From Mycocentrospora acerina (Eukaryota > Ascomycota > Dothideomycetes > Pleosporales): a DNA stretch of 64,000 nucleotides. A model generated the notes under the pieces. The model did not search any database. It was not told where the DNA came from and was given only the letters and a program-made list of their open reading frames with translations. How positions within the stretch are numbered: the first letter of the stretch is position 1; each line of letters begins with the position of its first letter. Position numbers and translations under genes: made by a program. This document shows positions 9,096 to 20,214 of the stretch, one piece after another. Location: NCBI GenBank assembly GCA_022701365.1, contig JAKUHH010000396.1, forward strand, positions 372,001 through 436,000, read 5' to 3'.

Positions 9096-11291
9096 TCACG
9101 ACCCAACAAGCTTGTCTGCGCCCTTGACACCGTGCCCAAAGTCCAAGATCAAACATCTTCCATCTTGGCTGGTGGCAACCACGCGTCGGTAATCGCTCTT
9201 GGCGGAAAGTATCCAACTTGTGGTCCAGTTTTTATATGTCGCGAATGTCGCGCCAGTAGTGTAATCAGATACGTGGATGCTCTGGTCGTAGCTGCCTGAG
9301 ACGATGCGTCCGTTAAACGCATCCAAGAAGAGGGACCGTACGAGCCCTTCGTGCTTGACGCGGCTATGCACGAGACCACCGGTAGCAGCATCGAACTTGT
9401 AGACGACGTGGTCGTTGCCTCCTGCAAGCACGTATTTTGCGTCGTCGGAGAACTCTACGGCAGCAAGCCCACGGTCCTCGGAAGGGAAGTCCTTGATGGC
9501 GGTGCCAGTCTGCAAGTTCCACAGCTTGGCCATGCCGTCACCACTGGCAGACACGAGGAAGTTGCCACGGAGCTGAACAGCGTTGACAGGGCCACGGTGG
9601 CCCTTGAGCGTACGGATGCAGGCGCCCGTCTTGCGGTCCCAGACCTTGATCATGGCGTCCTTGGAGCACGAGATGATGTACTTGTTGTCGAGGCAGACGT
9701 CGAGCACGCCAGCCTCGTGGCCCTGCAGACGGTACATGGGTCGGAAGTCATCGCCTGTAATATCCCAGACAATGCAGGTGTAGTCGGATGAGCCAGTGAC
9801 CATGATCTCGTCGTCGTACTGTAGGCACAGAATGGATGCATCATGGTAGTCGGAAGGAACACGGTAGATGTCGTTGCCAGCTCGTGTTCCGTTCAGGGAT
9901 GGGTGACTCAGCACCTTCTCTGGTCGCTCCTCCATGGGCGCGGGGGTGTTTGGGGTAGGGCGGTGATTTGGGCCTCCGTATACCCTGAGGCACTTGTTTG
10001 TCTTCATGTCCCACACGCGGATTGTTCGGTCACGCGAGCCCGTGATGCACTTCTTCTCGTCGAACTGGCAGCAGTAGACGCTGTCTGTGTGGCCGTTCAT
10101 GTAAATGGCGGCGGGCTTGGCAATCTTCCAGCGGTGGTTGATCATGCGCCTAGCCTGATACATTTCCTTCCAATCTTGCGAAGGGACGGGCTTGCCATTG
10201 CTGGATTGGCCAATGCCTAGCCCGCCCATGTGGATTGGGGCTGGGGTGACGTGGACGGGCGGCTCGAACTCGCGGAGGAAGACGTGGCGCCAGACGTGCT
10301 TGGATGTGGCGTGCTCGTTCCATGAGTGAGATACTCGTTCAGCAGCGACCAACGAGGCAGCGTCGAGGTTGGAGAGAACGGCGGTGGCGAGCTCGGCTGG
10401 AAGTCTCTGGAAGGGATCGACTGGATAAGGGCGATGAGCAAACGTCAAACAGGGCATGGCATGGCACTTACTCTTGTTCATCTTCTTCTTCTCGGTAACA
10501 CTGTCAGCACGAACAATAGGCGAGGCGCACGTCATGTCGACACCGCTCTCGTTGTCCTTCATCTCCTCGTCTCGCGAGGCAGGGATGAGGCCATTGAGGA
10601 AGCGGTGGGTGTGCTCCTGTTCGCGGCGCAGCTGGTTCTGGCGATCCTGGTTGGCAGCGGCAGCCGCTTGTCTCGCAGCTGTGCCTGGGACCGAGGGCAT
10701 AGACGGGCCAGCGACAAGGGGGAAGGAGTTGGTGCTGGGCTTGTCTACTGCTCCTGGGGCACTGAACACGGTCGGTCGTCTCCTGCTCATGCCGGTGCTG
10801 AGGCGCTTGAAGGAAAAGGCCTTGGGAGACGGGCTCTGGGGCGGCTGCAAGGGGAAGGATGGGTTGCCAGAGTCCTGGTGTTGCAGAGGCGCACGCTGGG
10901 GCTCTGTGCTCGACTTTGGGGAGAGGGGCGACTCGATGCACGACTGGATCGAGCCACGGCGGCAAGAGACGGCCGTCGAGGCCGAGGAAAAGGACGACAG
11001 GCGGCGGCGGGCTTTTTGGCGAGTAAAGGGACCGGTGACGGCGCCGAGGGCGCGCGAGATGGTGCTCGTGTGCGAGTGGTGGGTGCTGGCGGTGCTGGCG
11101 CCCATGGCCCCCTCGTTGACGGCATCGAGGGCCAAGGCGGCGGAGTCGCGCATGTCGAGATAGTGGGTGTTGAAAGTCTGGCTGGCAGTTCGCTTCATGG
11201 CGCGGTCAAAGGCCGGCGCGGGGGCAGACTCGTCGTCGGCAGCAGAAGACGTCTTCGGGCGGTACGACAGGATGGACGGTCTGCGATGCAT
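9096..11291 (-). CDS. F-box/WD40-repeat protein (SCF ubiquitin ligase substrate adaptor)
   Basis: The frame is open from 11291 to 9096, but a consensus intron (GTAAGT...TATCCAG, 51 bp, 10421-10471) lies inside it; removal gives 714 aa. After a Ser/Thr/Arg-rich N-terminal region of about 270 residues comes an F-box (DPFQRLPAELATAVLSNLDA, about 275-320), then seven or so WD40 blades recognised by CITGSRDRTIRVWD, VTGSSDYTCIVWD, ISCSKDAMIKVWD, VSASGDGMAKLWN and later, more divergent ones. F-box/WD40 proteins dock to Skp1 and bring phosphorylated substrates to Cul1-based ligases. The spacer between the first two blades (about 395-430) is long. It resembles Fbw7/Pof-type adaptors, but the exact orthologue cannot be named. 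A shadow frame of 481 codons runs antisense. Confidence 0.9.
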   Translation of the reverse strand: MHRRPSILSYRPKTSSAADDESAPAPAFDRAMKRTASQTFNTHYLDMRDSAALALDAVNEGAMGASTASTHHSHTSTISRALGAVTGPFTRQKARRRLSSFSSASTAVSCRRGSIQSCIESPLSPKSSTEPQRAPLQHQDSGNPSFPLQPPQSPSPKAFSFKRLSTGMSRRRPTVFSAPGAVDKPSTNSFPLVAGPSMPSVPGTAARQAAAAANQDRQNQLRREQEHTHRFLNGLIPASRDEEMKDNESGVDMTCASPIVRADSVTEKKKMNKSKCHAMPCLTFAHRPYPVDPFQRLPAELATAVLSNLDAASLVAAERVSHSWNEHATSKHVWRHVFLREFEPPVHVTPAPIHMGGLGIGQSSNGKPVPSQDWKEMYQARRMINHRWKIAKPAAIYMNGHTDSVYCCQFDEKKCITGSRDRTIRVWDMKTNKCLRVYGGPNHRPTPNTPAPMEERPEKVLSHPSLNGTRAGNDIYRVPSDYHDASILCLQYDDEIMVTGSSDYTCIVWDITGDDFRPMYRLQGHEAGVLDVCLDNKYIISCSKDAMIKVWDRKTGACIRTLKGHRGPVNAVQLRGNFLVSASGDGMAKLWNLQTGTAIKDFPSEDRGLAAVEFSDDAKYVLAGGNDHVVYKFDAATGGLVHSRVKHEGLVRSLFLDAFNGRIVSGSYDQSIHVSDYTTGATFATYKNWTTSWILSAKSDYRRVVATSQDGRCLILDFGHGVKGADKLVGS

Positions 11292-12225
11292 CGAGGGCGT
11301 TGGTGCGGGATGGGAGCTGCGTCGACGTCGAGCGAGCAGGTCGCTGTGCAGGCGGATTCAACGGGGTCGGGCCGAACGGGATGGAATGGCGTGGATGGCA
11401 GGGACACGGAGCAGGAAGCCAATGCAATGCAGAGCGATGGGGTACAGCGAATGTGGCGGTTCGGTGCGGTTGTAGAGTGCAGACTATCGGCTGCAGGTTG
11501 GCGTACAAGGGCGCGGTGCAGTGTGCAGTGTGCAGTGTGCAGTGGTATGGCGTGGTGTGGTGTGGTGTGGTGTGGCCGCGGGAAGAACAACAACAACAAT
11601 GCTCAGCGACTGGCAGTCTGTCACGCAACAACGAATGCGGCAAGCAGCAATGCTATGCAGGACAGGACAGGACGGGGCAACGTCAAGAGAGCGTGCACAG
11701 CGCGGGGAGGTGCTGCGAGAAGAGGAAGCGGGTCGAGGCGGTCAAAAGGGCAAAGGAGAGGAATGGGATGACGGGTTAGGAGAGGTCGAGACGGGAAGTG
11801 TTTTTATCAATGCTTGCGTGCAGGCGACGCCGAATCTGCTGCATGGCACGGCCAGCGCGACATTAGTCAGTCTAGCGGGTGACGATCCTCAGCGTGTCGA
11901 TTCACCCTCGCACCCGGCGGGCCCTCGCCGACGCAACCCCACAACTCTGGTCCACGCGCTGGTCTGGACGAACGCTGACGTGAACTATTCCAATTACCTG
12001 CCTCGTCGCTGCAGACAGCCTCGCCACGACGCTGTCGCCCGCCATCTGCCGTCCGCCGTCTACCATCCACCGTCCGCGTCCGCGTCCACCATTCTCCGGC
12101 TGCCCGTGTCGACGTGCCAGGCTGCCCAAGGTCACATGTCTCGTCTCACTAGCCCTCTAGCCTACACCGCTTCCCTCCGCCGCTGAGTCGCCGTTGAGAC
12201 ACAACCCAGCCCACGCGAAACCATC
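11292..12225. promoter_or_regulatory. Divergent promoter region, F-box gene / DUF7704-like gene
   Basis: About 0.93 kb between divergent start codons. It holds an 8-bp tandem repeat at 11517-11544 followed by a GTGTG run to 11574. No further gene is supported. Confidence 0.5.
11517..11574. repeat. TGCAGTGT and GTGTG simple repeats
   Basis: Four copies of TGCAGTGT are followed at once by four copies of GGTGT. They lie about 230 bp upstream of the F-box gene start, inside its likely promoter or 5' leader. Confidence 0.8.
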
Positions 12226-12690
12226 ATGTCCACTGCCCACATCCCTCCCCTCTATCGCGCCGTCTTCCTCTGGCTCGAGCCGCTCTCCATCCTAGCCGGC
12301 GCCATCTACGCCCACTTTGCCCAGCACATGTACCTAAGCCTGACCCACGCTACCACGGCGCCGCCCAGTTCAAGCCCGGTGCCCATCTCAACGTCAATTG
12401 TCTTGACCCAACTAGCAAACCTCTATCTGGGCCTTGCCGTCTTGGAAGCCTGCATCCTGCGCGTCTCTTCCGACGTCAAGGTATGGAGGACCTTCATCAT
12501 TGCACTGCTCATGGCTGACCTGGGGCACCTGTACTCGGTGCGTCTGGTCGGCGCCTGGGTGTACTGGCAATTTTGGCGCTGGAACGCCATTGACTGGGGG
12601 AATGTGGGAGTCGTCTATTTCCTGGCGCTGACGAGGGTATGCATGTTGAGCGGCATTGGGTTTGGCGAGCAAAGAAACAAGGCGGCGTAG
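12226..12690 (+). CDS. DUF7704-like small membrane protein
   Basis: Single exon, 154 aa. Four hydrophobic segments are visible: about residues 10-30 (AVFLWLEPLSILAGAIYAHF), 58-80 (VLTQLANLYLGLAVLEACIL), 88-112, and 122-146. The block FWRWNAIDWGNVGVVYFLAL near the C-terminus is characteristic of a widespread uncharacterised fungal membrane family that I assign to DUF7704. The role is unknown. The ATG is preceded by a clean ACCATC context. It is divergent from the F-box gene. Confidence 0.8.
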   Translation: MSTAHIPPLYRAVFLWLEPLSILAGAIYAHFAQHMYLSLTHATTAPPSSSPVPISTSIVLTQLANLYLGLAVLEACILRVSSDVKVWRTFIIALLMADLGHLYSVRLVGAWVYWQFWRWNAIDWGNVGVVYFLALTRVCMLSGIGFGEQRNKAA

Positions 12691-13139
12691 TAGTAGCATA
12701 CAACTAGATACACGGCAGATGCTCGTCGTGGCTTCCCTGTCCACCGTTTCGCCCGTTTCAATGCCACACGACCTCACAAGCACTGCAACCCCCCCTCCCC
12801 CTCCTCCTCCTCAACTACTGCATCCCAAACTCATCACTCCCCCAGCAAGCCCTACCAAGTATGCCACAAATACCCGCTTCTCTACCCCAGACTCCACCCA
12901 CCACTCCCATGCGCGCAGATCCTCATCCTCCGTGGCCCCTAGCTCACCGCTCGCTCCCGCCAGTCCATGTCCTCCACCCTGCTCATCTCCCCCCATCCAC
13001 GCCATGACATCCCCAACCAAACAAAGAAATCCCACGACGCCTTGAAAAATTCCCTAGTTGCCCCAAACCCATGTTCCCAACATTCTGTCACGCTGACCAT
13101 AACGTCAGAGTTATTCTAAGCATAGCTGCAGTCCGCCGA

Positions 13140-13197
13140 CCGGCCAACCAACCGACGAGCCAACCGGCCAACCAGCCAACCAGCCAACCAACCAACC
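13140..13197. repeat. CCAACCRR tandem repeat
   Basis: About fourteen slightly varied tetranucleotide CCAA/CCAG/CGAC units run together. It is a simple repeat outside coding sequence. Confidence 0.75.
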
Positions 13198-13519
13198 CTG
13201 AAGCTAGCCGTTCAACTTTTACCTCGCCACACACCAACCGAACCCGCCGAACATGGGTCCACCACGAGAACGCAAGTCATCATCGCCTCGCTTCGCCTGT
13301 AGCCCTGCATACTGACCCTGCACCTGCGCTGCATTGCATAAGGGTGTTTTGCTTCCAGAAGAAAAAAGGAAGGCTATGCGACGCCGCCGCCAATGTGCTT
13401 TAGCCGAGCTTTCTCCCGCCACGGAACAATCCAATTGGATTGCAAGACCTTTTTTTTTTCTTTGCGCGCATGGATACGTCATTTGCATGTGTATCTGCGT
13501 GTGGTAGTATCGCTGCGCG

Positions 13520-13585
13520 CGGTGCTAAGCTGCACTGCGCAGTGCTAAGCTGTACTGCGCAGTGCTACGCAGTGCTGCACTGCAG
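13520..13585. repeat. Cluster of short palindromes (ACTGCGCAGT)
   Basis: GCACTGCGCAGTGC at 13532-13545 is a perfect 14-bp palindrome; its core ACTGCGCAGT recurs at 13553-13562, and related GTGCT(A/G)C elements follow up to 13585. The block could form a small hairpin cluster. Its meaning is unknown. Confidence 0.7.
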
Positions 13586-13830
13586 AAAAGAAAGAAAGGC
13601 AGAAGAAGAACATTCTGAGCGGTGATTTGGAGACGTTTTTCCTCGGAGGTAGACTTCCTTCCCATCCCATTCCCTCACGTCAACAACGACCTTTGCACCC
13701 CTTTGACGCAAATCGCACACACACACACTCTCTCTCACCCCTGCACCAATTTATTTACCCATTCACCCAACACCACTCCCATCCTATCCTCAACTACCTC
13801 TTCACCCTCACCTTCAAAACCCCCCTCAAC

Positions 13831-14052
13831 ATGCATGCCCACCGCCCATTGCCCCAAGAAAAAGCAATTCCATGTACCGACCCCTCCAGACCGCCCTCAC
13901 CCGGCTTGCTAGACATCAGCCCCAAGTCGCTTCCTATCAGCTCACATGACCAACCCCCCCTCCTCAAACACGCTACTCCCCTAGCCTATCGAGCGTACCA
14001 CGGAACGCCCACCCTGAAGCCCTGTAGACCATCCCCTTTGAGACGCCCGTAG
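13831..14052 (+). CDS. Possible short hypothetical protein (73 aa)
   Basis: An ATG in good context (CAACATG) follows a long C/T-rich leader like those of expressed fungal genes, and the frame is open for 73 codons, giving a Pro-rich, basic peptide. No homology can be claimed. The opposite strand carries a competing candidate with plausible splice sites (GTAGGT donor near 14151, CTGCAG acceptor near 14080), but that frame lacks an ATG. At most one of the two is likely real. Confidence 0.2.
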   Translation: MHAHRPLPQEKAIPCTDPSRPPSPGLLDISPKSLPISSHDQPPLLKHATPLAYRAYHGTPTLKPCRPSPLRRP

Positions 14053-14460
14053 AGAATTTGTCCTAATCCAGCACCAAGCACCTGCAGCCTTGGCCTGAGT
14101 GGTAGTAGTAGTAGCAGTAGTCCTCGTCGTTGCGAATCCGAACTACCTACCCCACAGTTTTGCCTTTGTTTGGTACGGTTCCACGCTTGCGCCGCTGCGA
14201 GCGCCTTCTGCTTCCGGGAATCCTGGCTCGCCAAGACACACCCAGAGAGGAGTAAGTCGGGCGGTTGTACCGTGGTTTGCTGTCGTTCTGGAAGTATAAG
14301 TAATTTGGCGGTGTGAGAGGCTAGAAGTGGGGAGAGAGGGAGGGGGGGGGGGAGGGGTCAGAGGTTCTAGAAGGACGAGGTTTCGTATACATGTTATGAT
14401 GTTTGTACGGGCATGCTATTGTATGGCATGGCTTTTTATGGTTATGCTGTGCTCGTGACA

Positions 14461-14496
14461 CCACATCCACATCCACATCCACATCCACATCCACAA
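14461..14496. repeat. CCACAT hexanucleotide repeat
   Basis: Five consecutive CCACAT units plus a partial unit, followed by AAC triplets. Confidence 0.85.
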
Positions 14497-14839
14497 TAAC
14501 AACAACAACAAAAAAGGACCACAACACCGCGGCGCAATGCGTGCTCATGCTCGTGCGAATGTGGGAGGGGGAAATTACAACCACACGCTAAACAAACACT
14601 TAGTTAGCCAACTGGATAGAAATTAGACCAATTTGAGAAAGTTTGGCAGACTTTAGATAACTATCAAAGTTTAATAAGGAAAATTCATACTGGTCATGCA
14701 AATTTTTGGAAACGACGACAACACACCCCCGTTAAAAAAAAACTTTGGGTATCAGAGAGTATTCTAGATTTTGCGTTTGTGCGAAAACATAATGCAATGT
14801 AATATAATGCAACGTTTTCTAATACAGTGCATGTCTTTC

Positions 14840-14890
14840 TTGATTGAATGATTGATTGATTGATTGATAGATTGATTGATAGATAGATAT
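14840..14890. repeat. ATTG/ATAG tetranucleotide repeat
   Basis: About ten tetranucleotide units of GATT with GATA variants at the right end. Confidence 0.8.
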
Positions 14891-15627
14891 ACCCATCTGG
14901 CCCTTTTCTTTCCTTCCCTTCTTTTTTTTGTGTGGTTGCAAATCCAAAAGGGGGGGGGGGTATTATGTAAGACACAAATGGATGGACTACAGGGAAAGAA
15001 AAAGGAAAAGGGAAGGGAAGGAAAGGAAAGGGAAAGGGAAAGGAAGGGGGAGGGGGTATACACACACATATATCTAAACGTACAACAAAAAACAAAAAGT
15101 TGGGGGAGGGTTTGGCGGAGGGAGGAGGGCAAGGGTAAACAAACATCAAATGGAAAACCCACCCCCCAAAAAAAATCGCTGGATCCAAAAAAAACCACAC
15201 CCCGTTTTTTAAAAAGAAAAGAGAAAGAAAAAGAAACGAGTTGCAAGAAGAGATGGAATAGAAAGAGAAAAAAATACACCAATAATAAAAATGGGTTTGC
15301 GAATAACCCAGTACCCAGTACCCAGTACCAGAACCTAATATCCCACCCCCCTCCCCAACCTTGCACAAAAAGACATGCCTCGTACAGTCGACCCTCCGGT
15401 CCAATAATAATGATAAGAAATGGCCGTCAACAGGCAGAAAAATGGGTAAATAGTTCAGATCCAAACTAGATCCAACCCAGAGAGTAAAGCGCTATGCAGA
15501 AACACCAAAAGCCAAACCCTACATACGCAAAAGCAAAGAGAAGATTGCAAAACACACAAACACCAAACTCTCAAGCATCATGTCCAAAGGACATTTGCAC
15601 TAGCCAAATCCCAACCCTACCCCATCA

Positions 15628-17749
15628 TCAAACTACACCAACGCCTACAGCGCCTGCCCCCAATCCTTCCATACTCTTCTCAAAAGCATCAAAATCCATC
15701 ATCGCAGGGAACAGCATCATCTCATCGCTGTCCATCGGCGGCAACATGGTCCCCAGCAATCGGTGGTCATCGCTCAACTGCATGGCATTGCCATACACCC
15801 ATGCATCCGGCATATCCAAATCAATGTTGATCATCAGGTTATCGTTTTCGTTGATGTCGTCCTGGCGCGTAGACGGTGTATCCTTGGATGACGAGTCGGG
15901 AGTCGTTGGACGTGAGCGTGTAGCCCATGCGTTGTCCTCGTCTTTAAGGTCCGTAATAGTAAAGGGCCCGTTGGCGTCGAATGCTGCAAACGTGTCCTCG
16001 TATGAGTAGTCAAAAAGGGACATTGGGATGAGTGGTTGTTGCTGTTGTTGTTGGTACCCTTCTGCTTGCTCGGGCGCAGGCATAGCGTTCACTCCGGGCT
16101 CCTTGAATGTCTGCTTGGCCATGGCAGTTGGTGTGGCCTTTGCGTGCGCACCAGTGCTGGGCGTGTTCACCTTGGCAATGGTCTGCGGCGTCTTCAACAG
16201 GTTCATAGACGGAGAAGTCTTGATGCCCGTTTGTGTCGGTACACGCGCCATTGGAGTCGCTGCTTGATTGCCAGCTGGGGTCACCGCGTTCTGCAAGACG
16301 CCAGGAGTGTGTTCTGTCTTGATGGGCTGAACAGCAGCACGTGGAACAACAGGTGCCGCTTTCGAGGCTCGCTTCGCAGCGTTTGGATCAACCCTAGGTT
16401 CACCAGTCATCTGGTCCACATCAAGGAAGTCGGCCATTGAGTCAAGCGCAAACTTGAGAGGGTTCTCAATCTTAGCATGAGCCTGGCTGATGTGTGCCTC
16501 CAATTCGGCTTGTGTATCGAAGCCTCGGGCAGCATCGCAGTCAACCATGTTACAAACAAACATTGGCTTTTGCGGGACCTGTCTCTCGGGCATCGATTGC
16601 CGTTTGAGCTCTGGTGAGTTGCCTTTGCCAGAGTTGATACGTGGAGACGCCTTCGGACCTGGGGTTGAAGTCTGGCTGCCAGGGTCCATCTTCGCACGCT
16701 TTTTGTCAGGCAGAGTAAGGTTTGTGACGTTCGGGGCTCCTTCGAAATAAGTTGGAGCGCCACGAGGAGATTGCCCACCAAGAGGAAACGGTGGCCGGTC
16801 AGTTGTGGGTGCCTGAGGTGCCTTTTGTTGTCGTTGTTGTTGATCGACAATCTTCAAGTTGGCGGCGTTCAACTGAGCTGGCGAGGAAGCCTGCCCTTGT
16901 TGAGAGGGTTGCTGGGCCCCATTGTTCGAACTGTGTTGTTGCTGCATCGTCGTCATGACCTTGGTCACAAACTTGAGAATCGTGGCAGTATAGTTTCGGA
17001 ATTCGTCTGTAGTTATCGTGACTGGGTCTCGAAGCGAACCATCTGCTATGTTGAACTGCTGGAATAGACAGAACTTGGCTTTGATAATCTGCCGTGTCAC
17101 AAGCCCAAGTTCGTTCTCTCCGTCGTATTGAATGTTGAAAATGCGAAGCGCGTGATCAGCTTTCTTCAGACGTTGGAGCTCTCGCTGGAGAGCACTCTGC
17201 AGCTGTGCTCGCACCTGGGGCGGCAAAACCACTGGTTGTCCAGTGGGGATAGTCTTCTCCATCTCGTTGACCATGGCATTGTACTTGCTAATCCTAACCG
17301 GGTCAACCATTCGTGCTTTGAGCTCCTCAGGACTAAGCAGAGTACGTTGTTGCATCCTGTTAGCTGCATTGGCATGCGCTCTGTACTGCTCTAGTTGAGC
17401 AGGAGTGAGCTTTGACATTTGCTCTTGGGTGAGGTTCATGCCGAGCTGCGACTTGGAAGGCATCATGGCGGGCGCTTGGGGAGCGGCGTGGGAATTGTCC
17501 GCGCCAGGCTCAGCGGTATCTTCGTTAGGACGCTTCAACCCTTTGTTCACGGTGTTGTTGGGAGCATTGGGCTGAGACTGTTGTGCCTTGGCAGCCGGTT
17601 TCTGCTGAGCAGCGGCTTGGGTGACTTGAGGTTGAGCGGTAGGTGGACGATTGGCTTGGGACTGCATTGACGGTTGCTGTGGCTGTTGCTGCTTTTGTGG
17701 CATTTGTCCACGCTGCTGAGCTTGTTGAACAAGTAACTGTTGTTGCTGT

Positions 17750-17820
<71 letters not shown>

Positions 17821-20214
17821 TTGTTGCTGCTGCTGTTGTTGTTGTTGTTGTTGCTGTTGCTGCTGTTGCTGTTGCTGCTGCTGCTGTTGCTGCATCCTCC
17901 CCTTCGTCCTCTCTCTGAGGATAAATGCTCGCAGCTGATCATCCGTAATGTGTGATTGCTGGGGTGGCAATCTCTGACGGAAAATCTGGAGCTCTTGTGG
18001 TGTGACTTGTATTGGGGGCAGATTGGCCATGTTCATTTGCTGCTGTGGTGTTCTGACCATCCCTGGATTGGGCGTCATAGGAGCCGGCGGAGCAATGCCT
18101 GCAACACTGTTTTGTTGCTGAGGTTGACCGCCAGTCATACCATTCTGCTGTTGTCTCAGTGAGTCTTGGAAGTGCAAAACCTGCATCAAGAGCAATCTAT
18201 TCGGCTCGACATTACCCAACAGGTTGGGGTTTTGGGCCGCCCACTGCTTAAGTTGGAACCAAGACTTCACATCCTGGGGCATATTTTGCCTTATCTGGGG
18301 GCTCACGATGCCTGGAGGGAAGGGCCGGGGGTCGGTTTGACTTATGATTCCAGGGTTTTGGCGAAGCACCAACGCCGCTTGAGCGAAACGCTGTTGAACA
18401 GCCGTTGCACCTCGTTGGACCCCAGCAAGCTGCTGTACGCCCATAGCTCCTGGCATTTGCTGTCCAATGTTCATCCCTGGACGATTCATGTTCGCCATGT
18501 TTGGATTGTTTAGCATCTGGCCAGGCATACCTGCCTGCAGACCTTGTTGTGGATTGAAAGGCATGTTTGGCTGCCCTGGCATAGGCTGGCCCCCGGGGAA
18601 AGCTCCATTCTGCAGCGGGTTATTCTGTCGAAGTCCGTTCATGTAATTCTGCAGCACTTGGCGAAACTGCGACTCGGGCGCCTTGAGCAGCTGCTCTCTG
18701 AACGTCGGGTCCCAGTCGGCGGGAATCATCCTCATGCGTACTTGTTCAGTCAACGGCTGCTGGTTTGATTGTGAGACCGCGGCAGCTCGCTGTTGGGCCT
18801 CGCGCATCAAGGCGGTCAACTGCGGATCAGCCTGGCCTCCTGGGCCAGGAGTCATTCTAGGAACGTGTGCTTGAGGCGGTTGCTGAGGTGTAGCTGTAGG
18901 CACTGCTTGACCAGGAGGTGCCATCGGTCGATTGAGCATAGGCATCGCAGGACTTTGTGTCGGGTTCTGCGGAAGATTCAATCCACCAATTTGTCCCTGA
19001 AGCAGCTGAGTCTGACTCCGCGCCTGAGCAGCTTGTTGTTGTCGCTCTAGTTGTGCGCGGTGGGCTTGTTGTACCTGTTGAGCGTGCTGGCGCTGCAAGT
19101 TGTTCTGAAACGCTTGAGCAGCTTGACGCTGAGCCATGGCAGCGTTCTGGGGCTGTCCTGGTTGCGCGTTTTGACCAGGAAAGCCCATCAGCTGAGCGCC
19201 GTTGGGATTGTTGCTTGCCGGCACGACAGTCTGGCCTTGATCCTGGACTCGCATAGCCTCGATTTGTTGAGTCGTCAAGGCATCAAAGTCGAAGTTCTGA
19301 TTTGGCTGGCGCTGGTTCATATTCATCTGCTGGTTCTGCATTTGATTGGGTTGGCCGTTTTGCTGCATTTGGCCTCCGTTCTGATTGATACCTCGAAGCT
19401 GTGCAGTGTTGAGCCGTCCACTCCTGAACATCATCTCTGCGTGTTGTCGAAATCGATAGAACAGCGGGTTCACGCCTTGACTAAGCAGGTGCTGTTTCCG
19501 CTCGTCGGACCACGACTGAACGTCGGACTGAAACTTCTGGCGTACCTCTTCTTTGCAGCTTTCCATCAATTTTTTGGCAAAAGCATTGATGATGACCTGC
19601 TCCTCCTGGGTACGGGCCTGTTGCATGTTTTGTTGTTGATTAGGCTGACCTTGGGGCAAGTTGGCATTGTTTGCACCGTTGATGCCCATGGAGGATTGCC
19701 CCTGTGACATGGGAACAGGTGAAATCTGCATTGGTCGCTGGAGCTGAGGGTTTGGAAATCCCGGGGGGAATTGCTGGGGTCCGCCTTGCCTCATGCCTTG
19801 TTGGCCCATGATGTTCATCTGAGCGGGGTTCATGGCGTTCATAGGGTTGTTGGGATTGGCCATGTTTTGCATGCGTTGCTGACGCGCGTTTGTCATTTGC
19901 ATCAGTTTCTGCTTGATGTTCATATGATACTGCTCCTTGCTCTGAGCGTTGGCGAACTGCTGAGTTTCAAACTGGATGGAATAGCGCATGGCTTCCAGGT
20001 CGGAATCGTCGGGCTTCAGGAGACGGTATTGTGTGAGGAATTGGAGAGCAAGCTGACCACGCTCTTCGGGAGTAACAGACTGTTGCCATCCTTGAGTGTG
20101 CTGGTTCAAATTGCCGCGATAGTGTGTGATAAAGGGATGGGTGCCAGCGTTAGCACGAACGGCAGCCATGCCGTTTTGCTGTTGCTGCTGCTGCTGCATA
20201 TTGGGGTTGTTCAT
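15628..20214 (-). CDS. MED15: Mediator complex subunit 15 (Med15/Gal11), KIX domain, polyglutamine
   Basis: One uninterrupted frame of 1528 aa from the ATG at 20214; the open frame extends nine codons further only through a GTG. The N-terminal region (about residues 35-110: HTQGWQQSVTPEERGQLALQ, then YRLLKPDDSDLEAMRYSIQF) is the Med15 KIX-type activator-binding domain. The rest is dominated by Gln, Asn, Met and Pro, including 52 consecutive glutamines at about residues 775-826. A helical conserved block lies around residues 980-1100, and a C2H2-like segment (FVCNMVDCDAARGFDTQAEL, with a following HISQAH) around 1215-1245. The C-terminus is acidic. Med15 sits in the Mediator tail and links activators to RNA polymerase II in the nucleus. 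It is transcribed away from the long spacer at 20.2-23.6 kb. Confidence 0.9.
17737..17892 (-). repeat. CAG/CAA trinucleotide tract encoding 52 glutamines
   Basis: All 52 triplets are CTG or TTG on the plus strand (CAG or CAA in the gene). The codon mixture interrupts any long pure CAG run, which usually lowers slippage; the tract is nevertheless long enough to be length-polymorphic between strains. Confidence 0.95.

Larger units (their letters stand above)
12691..13830. other. Repeat-bearing spacer, no supported gene
   Basis: An open frame from an ATG at 12761 to 13045 encodes a Pro/Ser/Thr-rich peptide, but nothing supports it beyond openness. A CCAA-type repeat lies at 13140-13197 and a cluster of GCGCAGTGCT palindromes at 13520-13585. 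The part from about 13640 to 13830 is a pyrimidine/C-rich strand resembling a fungal promoter and leader. Confidence 0.5.
14235..15627. other. Low-complexity spacer downstream of MED15
   Basis: The spacer contains a CCACAT hexamer repeat (14461-14496), an ATTG/ATAG repeat (14840-14890), and long purine-rich runs (14990-15060, 15100-15300). A 256-codon minus-strand frame is a Phe/Ser/Pro-rich by-product of these runs. The part next to 15627 is presumably the MED15 3' UTR. No gene is supported. Confidence 0.55.

Noticed and set aside
10326..11771. 481-codon plus-strand open frame
   Set aside because: It is antisense to the F-box/WD40 gene. Its Gly/Arg-rich composition follows from the complementary codons, and it has no domain.
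12656..13045. Pro/Ser-rich open frame after the DUF7704-like gene
   Set aside because: Overlaps the 3' end of that gene and has only low-complexity content; left as unresolved rather than annotated.
14461..14496. CCACAT array as telomeric or CRISPR-like repeat
   Set aside because: The unit is not the fungal telomere repeat TTAGGG, and there are no spacers; it is a simple hexamer repeat.
14694..15464. 256-codon minus-strand open frame rich in Phe and Pro
   Set aside because: Produced by purine-rich low-complexity DNA; no domain, and neighbouring frames are open too.
19051..19707. Leu-rich plus-strand open frame
   Set aside because: Antisense of the Gln-rich MED15; leucines come from CAG/CAA complements.
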